Assembly: GCA_019417145.1 (NCBI GenBank)
Contig: DXVY01000003.1
Location: forward strand, 1 to 8,580
DNA: 8,580 nt
Source: Clostridiales bacterium
GTDB taxonomy: Bacteria > Bacillota > Clostridia > Oscillospirales > Acutalibacteraceae
Direction of reading: 5' to 3'
Every line of letters begins with the position of its first letter. Position 1 is the stretch's first letter. A model generated the notes under the pieces. The model saw only the letters and a program-made list of their open reading frames with translations. It searched no databases and was not told where the DNA came from. Shown piece by piece: positions 1-6,701 of the stretch. The position numbers and the translations under genes were made by a program.

Positions 1-25
1 ATATAAGGATAGGGGATGTAGGGCG

Positions 26-565
26 TTGCATAGGGATGTGAAGGAAATATTGCTTAGCGAGCAGGAGATTCACGATATCGTCGCACGGCTGGGAAGTCAG
101 ATTTCGGCGGACTATCGGGATAAAAACCTGCTTATGGTCAGTATCCTCAAGGGGTCCGTGGTATTTATGGCCGATCTGATGCGGGCCATTTCCATACCCT
201 GCCGCATCGATTTTATGTCGGTATCCTCCTATGGGAGCGGGGTCAAGACCTCCGGTGTGGTCAAGATTATCAAGGATCTGGATCTGGAGCTGGAGGGCTA
301 CGATCTGCTGCTTGTGGAGGATATTCTGGATTCCGGCATGACCCTGTCCTACATACTCGAACTGCTGGAGGCCCGGAACCCCAAGAGTGTTAAAATTTGC
401 ACTTTTTTGGATAAACCCGAGCGCAGGGTCGCCGATCTGCAGGCCGATTATGTGGGCGCGCAGGTGCCGGATGAATTTGTGGTGGGCTATGGTCTGGATT
501 ATGACGAACGCTACCGCAACCTGCCTTTCCTAGGCGTTTTGAAACCAGAGGTATACGGCGGCTGA
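26..565 (+). CDS. hpt: Hypoxanthine(-guanine) phosphoribosyltransferase
   Basis: Cytoplasmic purine-salvage enzyme that joins hypoxanthine or guanine to PRPP to give IMP or GMP. The 179-residue product has the usual length and all family landmarks: LKGS loop at residues 41-44, SYGSG flexible loop at 68-72, the PRPP-binding motif VEDILDSGMT at 97-106, DKPERR at 129-134 and the C-terminal base-binding stretch FVVGYGLDYDERYRNLPFLG at 151-170. The TTG start at 26 gives the typical N-terminus (MHRDVKEILLSE) and has AGGGG at 11-15 about 10 nt upstream. No earlier in-frame start exists in the window; the in-frame GTG at 38 is a less likely alternative. ftsH follows after 25 nt, the conserved Firmicutes hpt-ftsH order. 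In many relatives tilS lies just upstream, but only 25 nt are visible here, too little to tell. Confidence 0.96.
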   Translation: MHRDVKEILLSEQEIHDIVARLGSQISADYRDKNLLMVSILKGSVVFMADLMRAISIPCRIDFMSVSSYGSGVKTSGVVKIIKDLDLELEGYDLLLVEDILDSGMTLSYILELLEARNPKSVKICTFLDKPERRVADLQADYVGAQVPDEFVVGYGLDYDERYRNLPFLGVLKPEVYGG

Positions 566-590
566 ATCCGGCCGGAAGGAGTGGAAGTAT

Positions 591-2474
591 TTGAATAAAA
601 ACGTGCGAAACGTCCTCTTATATCTGGGCATCCCCCTGGTGCTGATCATGGCCGTGCTGGCCGTGGTCTGGGGGACGCAGCAGACGGTTGATGAGAAGTA
701 CAGCGATGTCAAGGCCATGGTGCTCAACAATGAGATATCCGAATTTGAGCTGAACCTATACAATGGGGAACTGGTCTATACCCTGCGGGAGACGGGCGAG
801 ACCTACCGCTACAATGTGGCCGACGCCTCCATATTCTATAATGATATCAGCGAGTACCTGGCCGAAAACAACGCCCAATATCCCCCGGGGGACGCAAACC
901 GGATCGATTATAATTATAAGCGGGGCAACCAAGCGTCCTGGCTGATGAATCTGCTGCCTACCCTTCTGATCATCGCCCTGATGATCGGCTTCTGGGTCTT
1001 TATCATGAAGCGCATGAACCAGTCCATGATGGGCGGGGATAAGACCATGAGCTTCGGCAAGGCCAAGATCAAGCAGACCAACGACGACAAGCGCAAGACC
1101 ACCTTTGCCGATGTGGCCGGCGCCGACGAGGAAAAGGAGGAACTGGAGGAGATTGTCCAGTTCTTAAAAAGCCCCAAAAAGTTTAACGAGCTGGGGGCCC
1201 GTATCCCCAAGGGCGTTCTGCTGGTGGGGCCGCCCGGCACCGGTAAGACCCTGTTAGCCCGGGCCGTGGCCGGCGAGGCCGGGGTGCCCTTCTTCTCCAT
1301 CTCCGGTTCCGACTTTGTGGAAATGTTTGTGGGCGTAGGCGCTTCCCGCGTGCGCGACCTGTTCGAGCAGGCCAAAAAGAATTCCCCCGCCATTATTTTT
1401 ATCGACGAGATCGACGCGGTGGGTCGCCAGCGGGGCGCGGGCCTTGGCGGCGGACACGACGAGCGAGAGCAGACCCTGAACCAGCTTTTGGTGGAAATGG
1501 ACGGCTTTGGCGCCAACGAGGGCGTTATTGTGATCGCCGCCACCAACCGCCCGGATATCTTGGATAAGGCGCTGCTGCGTCCCGGCCGCTTTGACCGGCA
1601 GATCACTGTCAATTACCCCGACGTGAAGGGGCGGGAGGAGATCCTAAAAGTCCACGCCAGAGGTAAGCCTCTTGGCCCGGACGTATCCCTCAAAACCATT
1701 GCCCAGTCCACCGCCGGTTTTACCGGCGCGGACCTGGAAAATCTTCTCAACGAGGCGGCGCTGCTTGCCGCCCGGCAGGGCCTGAAGGCCATAACCCAGC
1801 CCAATATCGAGGAGGCTACCATCAAGGTGGTCATGGGAACCGAGAAGCGCAGCCACGTGATCAAGGACAAGGACAAGATGATCACCTCCTACCACGAGGC
1901 CGGTCACGCGATTGTTTCCTATTTCCTGCCCACCCAGGACCCTGTGCACCAGATTTCCATAATTCCCAGAGGACTGGCGGCCGGTTATACCATGTACCTG
2001 CCCACCGATGAGAAGACCCATATGACCCGCACTGCCATTCTGGAAAATATCTGCTCCATGCTGGGCGGCCGGGCGGCTGAACAGCTGACCCAGGAGGATA
2101 TCTGTACAGGCGCGTCCAACGATATCCAGCGGGCCACCGAACTGGCCCGCAAGATGGTCACAAAGTACGGTATGAGCGAGACGCTGGGGCCCATTATGTT
2201 TGGCACCGACCAAAACGAGGTTTTCCTGGGTCGGGACTTCTCGGCTACGCCCAACTACTCGGAAAAGATTGCCGCGGCCATCGACGACGAGATCGAGCGA
2301 ATTGTCACCACCCAGTACGATCATGCGCTGGAGTTGCTTAAGGCGCATATGGATAAGCTGCACAAGGTGGCGGAGCTTCTTTTTAAGAAAGAAAAGATCG
2401 ACGGCGATGAGTTCCGTCAGGTTATGGAGGCCAATTCGGCCTTTGGCATCGCGCCAGAAGCGAATCCCCTGTAA
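591..2474 (+). CDS. ftsH: ATP-dependent zinc metalloprotease FtsH
   Basis: Membrane-anchored AAA+ protease that extracts and degrades damaged or regulatory membrane and cytosolic proteins as a hexamer. Order in the 627-residue product: transmembrane segment 1 at about residues 8-28, an extracytoplasmic domain of about 85 residues, transmembrane segment 2 at about 117-139, Walker A GPPGTGKT at 213-220, pore loop MFVG near 245-248, Walker B IIFIDEID at 268-275, second region of homology around 297-337 with arginines R333 and R336, protease motif HEAGH at 435-439 and probable third zinc ligand D511 in GASND. Nothing essential is missing. It starts at TTG 591, preceded by GGAAGGA (574-580) at 10 nt; MNKNVRN then leads straight into the first membrane helix. 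Probably cotranscribed with hpt. An inverted repeat right after the stop probably ends the unit. Confidence 0.98.
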   Translation: MNKNVRNVLLYLGIPLVLIMAVLAVVWGTQQTVDEKYSDVKAMVLNNEISEFELNLYNGELVYTLRETGETYRYNVADASIFYNDISEYLAENNAQYPPGDANRIDYNYKRGNQASWLMNLLPTLLIIALMIGFWVFIMKRMNQSMMGGDKTMSFGKAKIKQTNDDKRKTTFADVAGADEEKEELEEIVQFLKSPKKFNELGARIPKGVLLVGPPGTGKTLLARAVAGEAGVPFFSISGSDFVEMFVGVGASRVRDLFEQAKKNSPAIIFIDEIDAVGRQRGAGLGGGHDEREQTLNQLLVEMDGFGANEGVIVIAATNRPDILDKALLRPGRFDRQITVNYPDVKGREEILKVHARGKPLGPDVSLKTIAQSTAGFTGADLENLLNEAALLAARQGLKAITQPNIEEATIKVVMGTEKRSHVIKDKDKMITSYHEAGHAIVSYFLPTQDPVHQISIIPRGLAAGYTMYLPTDEKTHMTRTAILENICSMLGGRAAEQLTQEDICTGASNDIQRATELARKMVTKYGMSETLGPIMFGTDQNEVFLGRDFSATPNYSEKIAAAIDDEIERIVTTQYDHALELLKAHMDKLHKVAELLFKKEKIDGDEFRQVMEANSAFGIAPEANPL

Positions 2475-2483
2475 GCGCATAAG

Positions 2484-2517
2484 ACGGCCGGCTATGGTGA
2501 TCATAGCCGGCCGTTTG
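2484..2517 (+). terminator. Probable terminator after ftsH
   Basis: A perfect 13-bp inverted repeat, ACGGCCGGCTATG (2484-2496) and CATAGCCGGCCGT (2502-2514), encloses a 5-nt loop and begins 9 nt after the ftsH stop. The T tract that follows is short (T at 2514-2516, then GCC), so intrinsic termination may be partial. The position and very strong stem still favour a terminator or a 3'-end stabilising hairpin. Confidence 0.7.
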
Positions 2518-2594
2518 CCTAAGGCCGCATGGTTGTTTGTCCCCCGGCCACACGAGGGCGGTCGCTGTGTTCCTCTCCCGGTCGGAGACGGCGG

Positions 2595-2630
2595 ACGGCA
2601 TATAGCCATGTGCGCAAATGCCGTTTGCGC
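2595..2630 (+). repeat. Two overlapping, mutually exclusive inverted repeats
   Basis: ACGGCAT (2595-2601) is complementary to ATGCCGT (2618-2624), and GCGCAAA (2612-2618) is complementary to TTTGCGC (2624-2630). The two 7-bp stems share bases 2618 and 2624 and the second loop lies inside the first stem's 3' arm, so only one can form at a time. They sit between the ftsH terminator and the next promoter. If transcribed they would only be seen on read-through RNA; as DNA they could be a protein-binding site. No function is demonstrated. Confidence 0.35.
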
Positions 2631-2648
2631 CAAGGGAAAAAACGGGTA

Positions 2649-2677
2649 TTGCATTGCGGGCGGGGGAATAATATAAT
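2649..2677 (+). promoter_or_regulatory. Putative sigma-A promoter for the DUF1858-trmK unit
   Basis: A consensus -10 hexamer TATAAT lies at 2672-2677 in a local AT-rich island of otherwise GC-rich sequence. TTGCAT at 2649-2654 is a weak -35 (first three bases match TTGACA) at the ideal 17-nt spacing. Transcription would begin near 2684, about 68 nt before the DUF1858 start codon. The position just after the ftsH hairpin fits the start of a new transcription unit. Confidence 0.6.
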
Positions 2678-2681
2678 AAGA

Positions 2682-2730
2682 CTGCCGGCTTTTTGGTGCG
2701 AGGAGGCCGGCGGATCCAATTTTTTCGCAC
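2682..2730 (+). promoter_or_regulatory. Structured 5' leader, possible H-type pseudoknot
   Basis: Directly after the predicted transcription start, GCCGGC at 2684-2689 pairs with GCCGGC at 2706-2711, extendable to 2682-2689/2706-2713 with one wobble. Its 16-nt loop contains GTGCGA (2696-2701), which is complementary to TCGCAC (2725-2730) downstream. Together these make the topology of an H-type pseudoknot with a U-rich first loop (2690-2695) and an 11-nt third segment (2714-2724). The second helix ends 5-10 nt before the purine-rich ribosome binding site at 2736-2745, so it could influence translation. I do not recognise the sequence as a known riboswitch class. The pairings are exact; the function is inference. 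Confidence 0.35.
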
Positions 2731-2751
2731 GCAACGGAAAGGAAGATGAAC

Positions 2752-2955
2752 ATGACTGTTACAAAGGATACCTTGATCGGCGATATTCTGGATATGGATA
2801 CCGATACCGCGCCCTATTTCCTGGCCATGGGCATGCACTGCCTGGGTTGTCCGGCATCCCGCGGTGAATCCATCGGCGAGGCCTGCGCCGTTCACGGCAC
2901 CGACGCCGACGCGCTGGTCGCGCAGCTCAACGAGCATTTTTCCAAAAAGGCCTAA
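2752..2955 (+). CDS. DUF1858 / hybrid-cluster-associated redox disulfide protein
   Basis: Small cytoplasmic protein of 67 residues matching the DUF1858 family (redox-disulfide type, known for co-occurrence with hybrid-cluster proteins). It starts with the family's typical MTVTKDTLIGDIL, then APYFLAMGMHCLGCPAS, with the C-x-x-C pair at C30 and C33, and a third cysteine C45 in GEACAVHG. The vicinal cysteines suggest a redox or metal-related role; the exact function is unknown. I chose ATG 2752 because AGGAA (2740-2744) lies 7 nt upstream. ATG 2746 is in frame and would add two residues, but it sits directly against the ribosome binding site. trmK begins 6 nt after the stop, so the two are surely cotranscribed. 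No hybrid-cluster protein gene is in the window. Confidence 0.85.
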   Translation: MTVTKDTLIGDILDMDTDTAPYFLAMGMHCLGCPASRGESIGEACAVHGTDADALVAQLNEHFSKKA

Positions 2956-2961
2956 AGAGTA

Positions 2962-3690
2962 ATGGTACAGCTCAATCCCCGGCTGGCAGCAGTGGCCCGG
3001 TGGGTGCCTCTCGCCAGCCGGGTGGCTGATGTGGGCACCGACCATGGGTATCTGCCCATCGCCCTTCTGGAATCTGGAAGGGCCCGGTCGGTCATCGCCT
3101 GTGATATCAGTCGCGGCCCGCTGGAAAACGCCCGCCGGAACATAGAGGCTGCGGGCGTCTGCGGCGTACAGCTGCGTCTGGGGGACGGTCTGTCGCCGGT
3201 GAGGCCGGATGAGGTCGACTGCGTCACCGTCGCCGGCATGGGCGGGGACCTGATGGCCCGGATCCTAGACGGGGCGGCGTGGCTCCGGAATCCGGACAAG
3301 CGACTGATTCTGCAGCCCATGAGCGCCGCCGAAGAGCTGCGGGCATATCTGTATACAGCCGGCTATGGGATCCAGCGGGAACGGGCCGTTCCCGACCACG
3401 GCCGGCTGTATGTCGTTATGGAGGCGTGCTTTGGGGGGGACCGGTGGGCGGCGCCGAACCTGCCGCTGTCCCTGCCCCTGCGGGTGGGCGGTCGCGCTTT
3501 TGTGGGCGGCCTGCCCCAAAACGCCGACGGCTATGCCCTGGCCTACATAGACCGGCAGTTGGACAGGCTGGAAAAATGGGCGGCGGCGATTCAGACGGTG
3601 GAACGAAAACAGGCCGAATACCATCGACTTGTGGAAATTCTGGAGGAGATCAGAGCCCTGCGGCCCCAAGGGATCGCCGCCCGATGGTAA
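2962..3690 (+). CDS. trmK: tRNA (adenine(22)-N(1))-methyltransferase TrmK
   Basis: SAM-dependent class I methyltransferase that makes m1A at position 22 in the D-loop of certain tRNAs (YqfN/TrmK, COG2384). The 242-residue product shows the Rossmann motif VADVGTDHGYLP at residues 21-32, acidic residue D48 in CDIS after the second strand, GDGL at 74-77 for the adenine side, and the family hallmark AGMGG at 91-95, then LILQPM at 115-120. The C-terminal third (about 185-235) is helical and charged, as in the coiled-coil domain of the Bacillus enzyme. It starts at ATG 2962, only 6 nt after the preceding stop, with a weak AAAGAG site (2954-2959), so translational coupling is plausible. The neighbouring Nif3-like gene repeats the conserved yqfN-yqfO pairing; the sigA/dnaG genes often found upstream are absent. 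Confidence 0.93.
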   Translation: MVQLNPRLAAVARWVPLASRVADVGTDHGYLPIALLESGRARSVIACDISRGPLENARRNIEAAGVCGVQLRLGDGLSPVRPDEVDCVTVAGMGGDLMARILDGAAWLRNPDKRLILQPMSAAEELRAYLYTAGYGIQRERAVPDHGRLYVVMEACFGGDRWAAPNLPLSLPLRVGGRAFVGGLPQNADGYALAYIDRQLDRLEKWAAAIQTVERKQAEYHRLVEILEEIRALRPQGIAARW

Positions 3691-3753
3691 AAACGGATGT
3701 CCGGTGATAGAGGCCAGGCGACCGGCGGGATAGGTACGGGAGATACCTGCGGC

Positions 3754-3760
3754 AAAGGAG
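3754..3760 (+). promoter_or_regulatory. Ribosome binding site deciding the Nif3-like start
   Basis: AAAGGAG is followed by three consecutive in-frame ATG codons at 3762, 3765 and 3768. Spacing is 1, 4 and 7 nt respectively. The 7-nt spacing makes 3768 the most likely initiation codon. Confidence 0.7.
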
Positions 3761-3767
3761 AATGATG

Positions 3768-4541
3768 ATGGTCACACTGGGAGACATTTATGATTTTTTG
3801 GACGCTTGGGCGCCTTTTTCCACCCAGATGTCCTATGACAACGCCGGCCTGCTGGTAGGCAGCCGGGGGCGGACGGTGGGTTCTATCGGCACTGCCCTGG
3901 ACGTTACCTCTGAAACCCTGGCGGCGGCGGTAAGAGCCGGCTGCGACCTGATCGTCAGCCACCATCCGGTGATTTTTCAGCCTGTGCGGCGGTTATCCGA
4001 CGATTGCCTGCCCGCCCGGCTGGTGGCCGCGGGGGTGGCCGTTTTGTCCGCCCACACCAATCTGGACGCGGCTGCGGGCGGGGTCAACGACGTGCTGGCC
4101 CGGACGCTGGGACTGTCCCAGGTGGAAGGACTGGCTGATCCTCATACCCCCGGCCTGCCTGCCTGCGCCCGTACGGGGTGCTTGCCCCGGGAGATGACCG
4201 CCGGGGAGCTGGCCCGGTTTGTGAAGGAACGTCTGGGCGTGGGCGGCCTGCGCTATACCCACCGCGACGGCCTTATCCGGAGGGTGGCGGTATGCGGCGG
4301 CGCGGGGGCCGACGATTTTATGGAACCGGCCATGGAGGCGGGCTGCGATGCGCTGATCACCGGCGAGGCCAAGCATCATCAGTTGCTGGCCGCCCGGGAA
4401 GCCGGATTCTGCCTTGTGGACGGGAGCCATTTTTCCACCGAGCAGATGATCAAGGAGGAGCTGGCCGCGCGTTTGTCGGCGGCCTTTCCCTCTATTCCGG
4501 TGCAAACGCTGGAGGAAACCGCGCCGGCCACCTATATATAA
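3768..4541 (+). CDS. Nif3-like dinuclear metal protein (DUF34/YqfO family)
   Basis: Member of the widespread Nif3/DUF34 family, often labelled GTP cyclohydrolase 1 type 2 homolog; its physiological role is unsettled. From ATG 3768 the product has 257 residues. It shows YDNAGLLVG at 23-31, the metal-binding SHHP at 64-67, SAHTNLDAAAGGVND at 94-108 with ligand D100, TGEAKHH near 198-204, and GSHFSTE near 219-225 supplying the last His and Glu ligands. All expected ligands of a two-metal centre are present. At this length it lacks the central PII-like insertion of the roughly 370-residue Bacillus YqfO and resembles the compact E. coli YbgI form. It lies 77 nt after trmK and 21 nt before rqcH, so probably in the same operon. 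Upstream ATGs at 3762 and 3765 are in frame but too close to the AAAGGAG. Confidence 0.92.
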   Translation: MVTLGDIYDFLDAWAPFSTQMSYDNAGLLVGSRGRTVGSIGTALDVTSETLAAAVRAGCDLIVSHHPVIFQPVRRLSDDCLPARLVAAGVAVLSAHTNLDAAAGGVNDVLARTLGLSQVEGLADPHTPGLPACARTGCLPREMTAGELARFVKERLGVGGLRYTHRDGLIRRVAVCGGAGADDFMEPAMEAGCDALITGEAKHHQLLAAREAGFCLVDGSHFSTEQMIKEELAARLSAAFPSIPVQTLEETAPATYI

Positions 4542-4562
4542 AACCGGCAGGAGGCGAAGACC

Positions 4563-6320
4563 ATGGCGCTGGACGGCGCGTTTTTGTATAAATTAAAGGA
4601 GGAAATCGCCGGCAGGGCGTTGGACGCCCGGGTGGATAAGATTTGCCAGCCCTCCCGGGAGGAGCTGGTGCTGATCCTCAGGGGCAGGGGATACCATGAC
4701 AAGCTGCTGCTTTCCTGTCGGGGGACGGCGGCCCGTATCCACTTTACCGCCAACCCACCGGAGAATCCGGCCGTACCGCCCATGTTCTGTATGCTGCTGC
4801 GCAAGCATCTCACGGGGGCCAAGCTCATATCCATTGACCAGCCCGGCCTGGAGCGGGTGCTGGTGTTGCGGTTCGATACGGTAAACGAGATGGGCGACCG
4901 TGTGGCGCCGGCGCTGGTATTGGAGATACTGGGCAGCAAGGCCAATTTGATCCTCATGGATGGAGACAACCGGATCATCGACGCTGTCCGCCGTTCCGAC
5001 CTGGAGAGCGGGGCCGGCCGGCTGATCCAGCCGGGAGCCAGGTACCAACCGCCGGCTTCCCAAGGCAAAATCAATTTGCTGGAAAGAGAGCCCGGGGAGG
5101 TTTTGGCCGCCCTGGAGGACAAGGGAGATATGGAGTTGTCGGCCGCTTTGCGGGATGTGCTGGACGGCGCGTCCCCTATCGTGTGCCGAGAGGCCGCCTT
5201 TCGGGCCGTGCGCCGGAAGGGGGCGTCTGTGGAGGAAATGACCGGCGACGACCGGGAACGGCTGCGGCTGTATCTTACCCGGCTGGCTGCGGAAATACGG
5301 ACCGGCGGAACGCCCACCCTGGTCTCTAAGCCGGACGGCGCCCCCAGCGATTTTACTTACACGGCTGTCAGCCAGTACGGGTTGGAGATGGTCACGAGGG
5401 AGTTGGAGGGATACTCCCTGCTCCTGGATACCTTTTACGCTGAAAGGGAGCGAACCGAGCGTATCCGTCGGCAGTCCCAGGACCTGTTAAAGCTGCTGAC
5501 CACCCTGATGCAACGGACCGCCCGGAAGATAGAGGCCCAGAAAAGAGATCTGGAGAAATGCGCGGACCGGGAACGGCTACGGATTTATGGGGAACTTTTA
5601 AAGGCCAATCTTCATAGGGTTCCCAGGGGGGCCTCTTTTGTGGAGCTGGAAAACTATTATGATCCGGAGCTGACGACCGTACGTATTCCCCTGAACGCCG
5701 CCCTGGCGCCGGCACAGAACGCCCAGAAGTATTTTAAGGATTACAAAAAAACCTACACCGCCCAGCAGATGCTGGAGGAACAGATTGCTTTGGGCGAGAA
5801 GGAGATCGAGTATCTGGAGTCGGTCTTTGACGCCCTTTCCCGGGCCGAATCCATGGCTGAATTGCAGGATATACGGGAAGAGCTGGCCGCGGGCGGGTAT
5901 GTCAGACGGCCGGCGGGCGGGAAGGGCAAGGCTCTGCCCAGCCGACTGGGCCCCTTGCGTTTTCGGTCGTCGGACGGGTTCGCCATCCTGGTGGGACGGA
6001 ACAACCGGCAAAACGACCAGCTCACCCTACGGCAGGCCGGACGGGAAGACCTCTGGCTGCATGTAAAGAACATGCCCGGATCCCATGTGATCGTGGTGGC
6101 CGAGGGGACCGAGGTTCCGGACCGGACGGTGGAGGAGGCGGCCATACTTGCGGCCTATTACTCCAAGGCGCGGCAGTCGGCTTCGGTGCCGGTGGATTTT
6201 GCGCCGGTGCGCAAGGTCAAAAAGCCGGCGGGGGCCAAGCCCGGCATGGTGGTTTATGAGGGCAACCGGACGGCCTATGTGCGTCCGGACGGGGATCTAG
6301 CTCGGCGGCTGGCCGAATAG
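4563..6320 (+). CDS. rqcH: Rqc2/NEMF-type ribosome quality control protein RqcH
   Basis: Binds stalled 50S subunits carrying peptidyl-tRNA and recruits tRNA-Ala to add C-terminal alanine tails that mark the chain for proteolysis (NFACT family; older labels are fibronectin-binding FbpA or YloA). The 585-residue product has an NFACT-N domain from residue 1 to about 180 (MALDGAFLYKLKEEI start, PPMFCMLLRKHL at 72-83), a helix-hairpin-helix region to about 250, a charged coiled-coil middle (about 285-345 and 385-445), and the NFACT-R/DUF814 domain at about 455-565 with GRNNRQND at 478-485 and DLWLH at 496-500, followed by VKNMPGSHVIV. The D-R motif of the family reads E97-R98 here. AGGAGG (4549-4554) lies 8 nt before ATG 4563. 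It follows the Nif3-like gene by 21 nt. Confidence 0.94.
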   Translation: MALDGAFLYKLKEEIAGRALDARVDKICQPSREELVLILRGRGYHDKLLLSCRGTAARIHFTANPPENPAVPPMFCMLLRKHLTGAKLISIDQPGLERVLVLRFDTVNEMGDRVAPALVLEILGSKANLILMDGDNRIIDAVRRSDLESGAGRLIQPGARYQPPASQGKINLLEREPGEVLAALEDKGDMELSAALRDVLDGASPIVCREAAFRAVRRKGASVEEMTGDDRERLRLYLTRLAAEIRTGGTPTLVSKPDGAPSDFTYTAVSQYGLEMVTRELEGYSLLLDTFYAERERTERIRRQSQDLLKLLTTLMQRTARKIEAQKRDLEKCADRERLRIYGELLKANLHRVPRGASFVELENYYDPELTTVRIPLNAALAPAQNAQKYFKDYKKTYTAQQMLEEQIALGEKEIEYLESVFDALSRAESMAELQDIREELAAGGYVRRPAGGKGKALPSRLGPLRFRSSDGFAILVGRNNRQNDQLTLRQAGREDLWLHVKNMPGSHVIVVAEGTEVPDRTVEEAAILAAYYSKARQSASVPVDFAPVRKVKKPAGAKPGMVVYEGNRTAYVRPDGDLARRLAE

Positions 6321-6349
6321 GGATTCTGAACAGAAGGGGGAAGGCCGCT

Positions 6350-6556
6350 GTGGAGGAACTTGCGCAAATACTCGAAACCTTTGCCGCGTCCGGCTGGGAG
6401 CTGCTCGCCGCGCCCGCTATGGATTGGCTGGCGGGCAGGGGCGATAAGCAGACCCTGCTGGCCGCCATCCGGCAGGCCGACGCCGTATGCGGCGGCTGCG
6501 GCTGTGCGTATGACCCGCTGTATAAACGGGCGCTGGAGCTGGAGGCGTATATGTAA
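6350..6556 (+). CDS. Small hypothetical protein with C-x2-C-x-C motif
   Basis: I do not recognise a named family. The 68-residue product begins at GTG 6350, with the GGGGGAAGG stretch (6336-6344) just upstream, 29 nt after the rqcH stop. It is mostly predicted helical and acidic, with no signal peptide or membrane segment. The N-terminal half reads like an amphipathic helical unit (LAQILETFAASGWELLAAP), then a helix near 34-44. A cysteine cluster C47-G-G-C50-G-C52 follows, then AYDPLYKRALELE. The cysteines could bind metal or form a disulfide, but three ligands alone are not diagnostic. A strong terminator begins 15 nt after its stop, so it is the last gene of the trmK-rqcH unit. Sensible codon use, a good ribosome binding site and its fit between rqcH and the terminator argue that it is real. 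Confidence 0.72.
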   Translation: MEELAQILETFAASGWELLAAPAMDWLAGRGDKQTLLAAIRQADAVCGGCGCAYDPLYKRALELEAYM

Positions 6557-6570
6557 ACACGCGCAAGCAT

Positions 6571-6611
6571 AAAGTCCGACTGCGAAATCCCGACGCAGCG
6601 GGCTTTTCTTG
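6571..6611 (+). terminator. Rho-independent terminator ending the trmK-rqcH unit
   Basis: AAAGTCCG (6571-6578) pairs with CGGGCTTT (6599-6606) with one G-T wobble. After a bulged A (6579), CTGCG (6580-6584) pairs with CGCAG (6594-6598), leaving a 9-nt loop. The stem runs into TTTTCTTGTTCTTT (6604-6617), giving a U-rich 3' side. It lies 15 nt after the stop of the small cysteine protein gene. Confidence 0.88.
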
Positions 6612-6663
6612 TTCTTTACCAAAATATGAGGATAAACCATACGAACATCCGGTCTTTTCCGCC

Positions 6664-6692
6664 TTGAATCGTAGGTTTAATAATGGTATAAT
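6664..6692 (+). promoter_or_regulatory. Strong sigma-A promoter for tepA-ylzJ-ftsK
   Basis: TTGAAT (6664-6669, four of six matching TTGACA) is separated by exactly 17 nt from a perfect TATAAT (6687-6692), with an extended -10 TG at 6684-6685. It lies in an AT-rich patch 47 nt after the terminator. Transcription should start near 6699, giving a leader of about 88 nt before the tepA ATG at 6787. Confidence 0.83.
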
Positions 6693-6701
6693 AAATTAAT
6701 A

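Noticed and set aside
1..25. Possible 3' end of an upstream gene such as tilS
   Set aside because: Synteny would suggest it, but 25 nt are too few to support any coding call.
2682..2730. Assignment of the leader to a known pseudoknot riboswitch (preQ1, SAM-II, guanidine-III)
   Set aside because: The conserved bases of these classes that I know are not evident; only the general topology matches.
1644..2753. Long minus-strand reading frame (369 codons) opposite ftsH
   Set aside because: It is antisense to clearly coding ftsH, carries no recognisable motif and is explained by GC-rich codon bias; the same holds for other minus-strand frames such as 6616-7278 opposite tepA and 4532-5317 opposite rqcH.
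3701..3748. Small inverted repeats between trmK and the Nif3-like gene (CCGGT/ACCGG and AGGTA/TACCT)
   Set aside because: Only 5-bp stems, no T run and no promoter-like sequence nearby; expected by chance in this composition.
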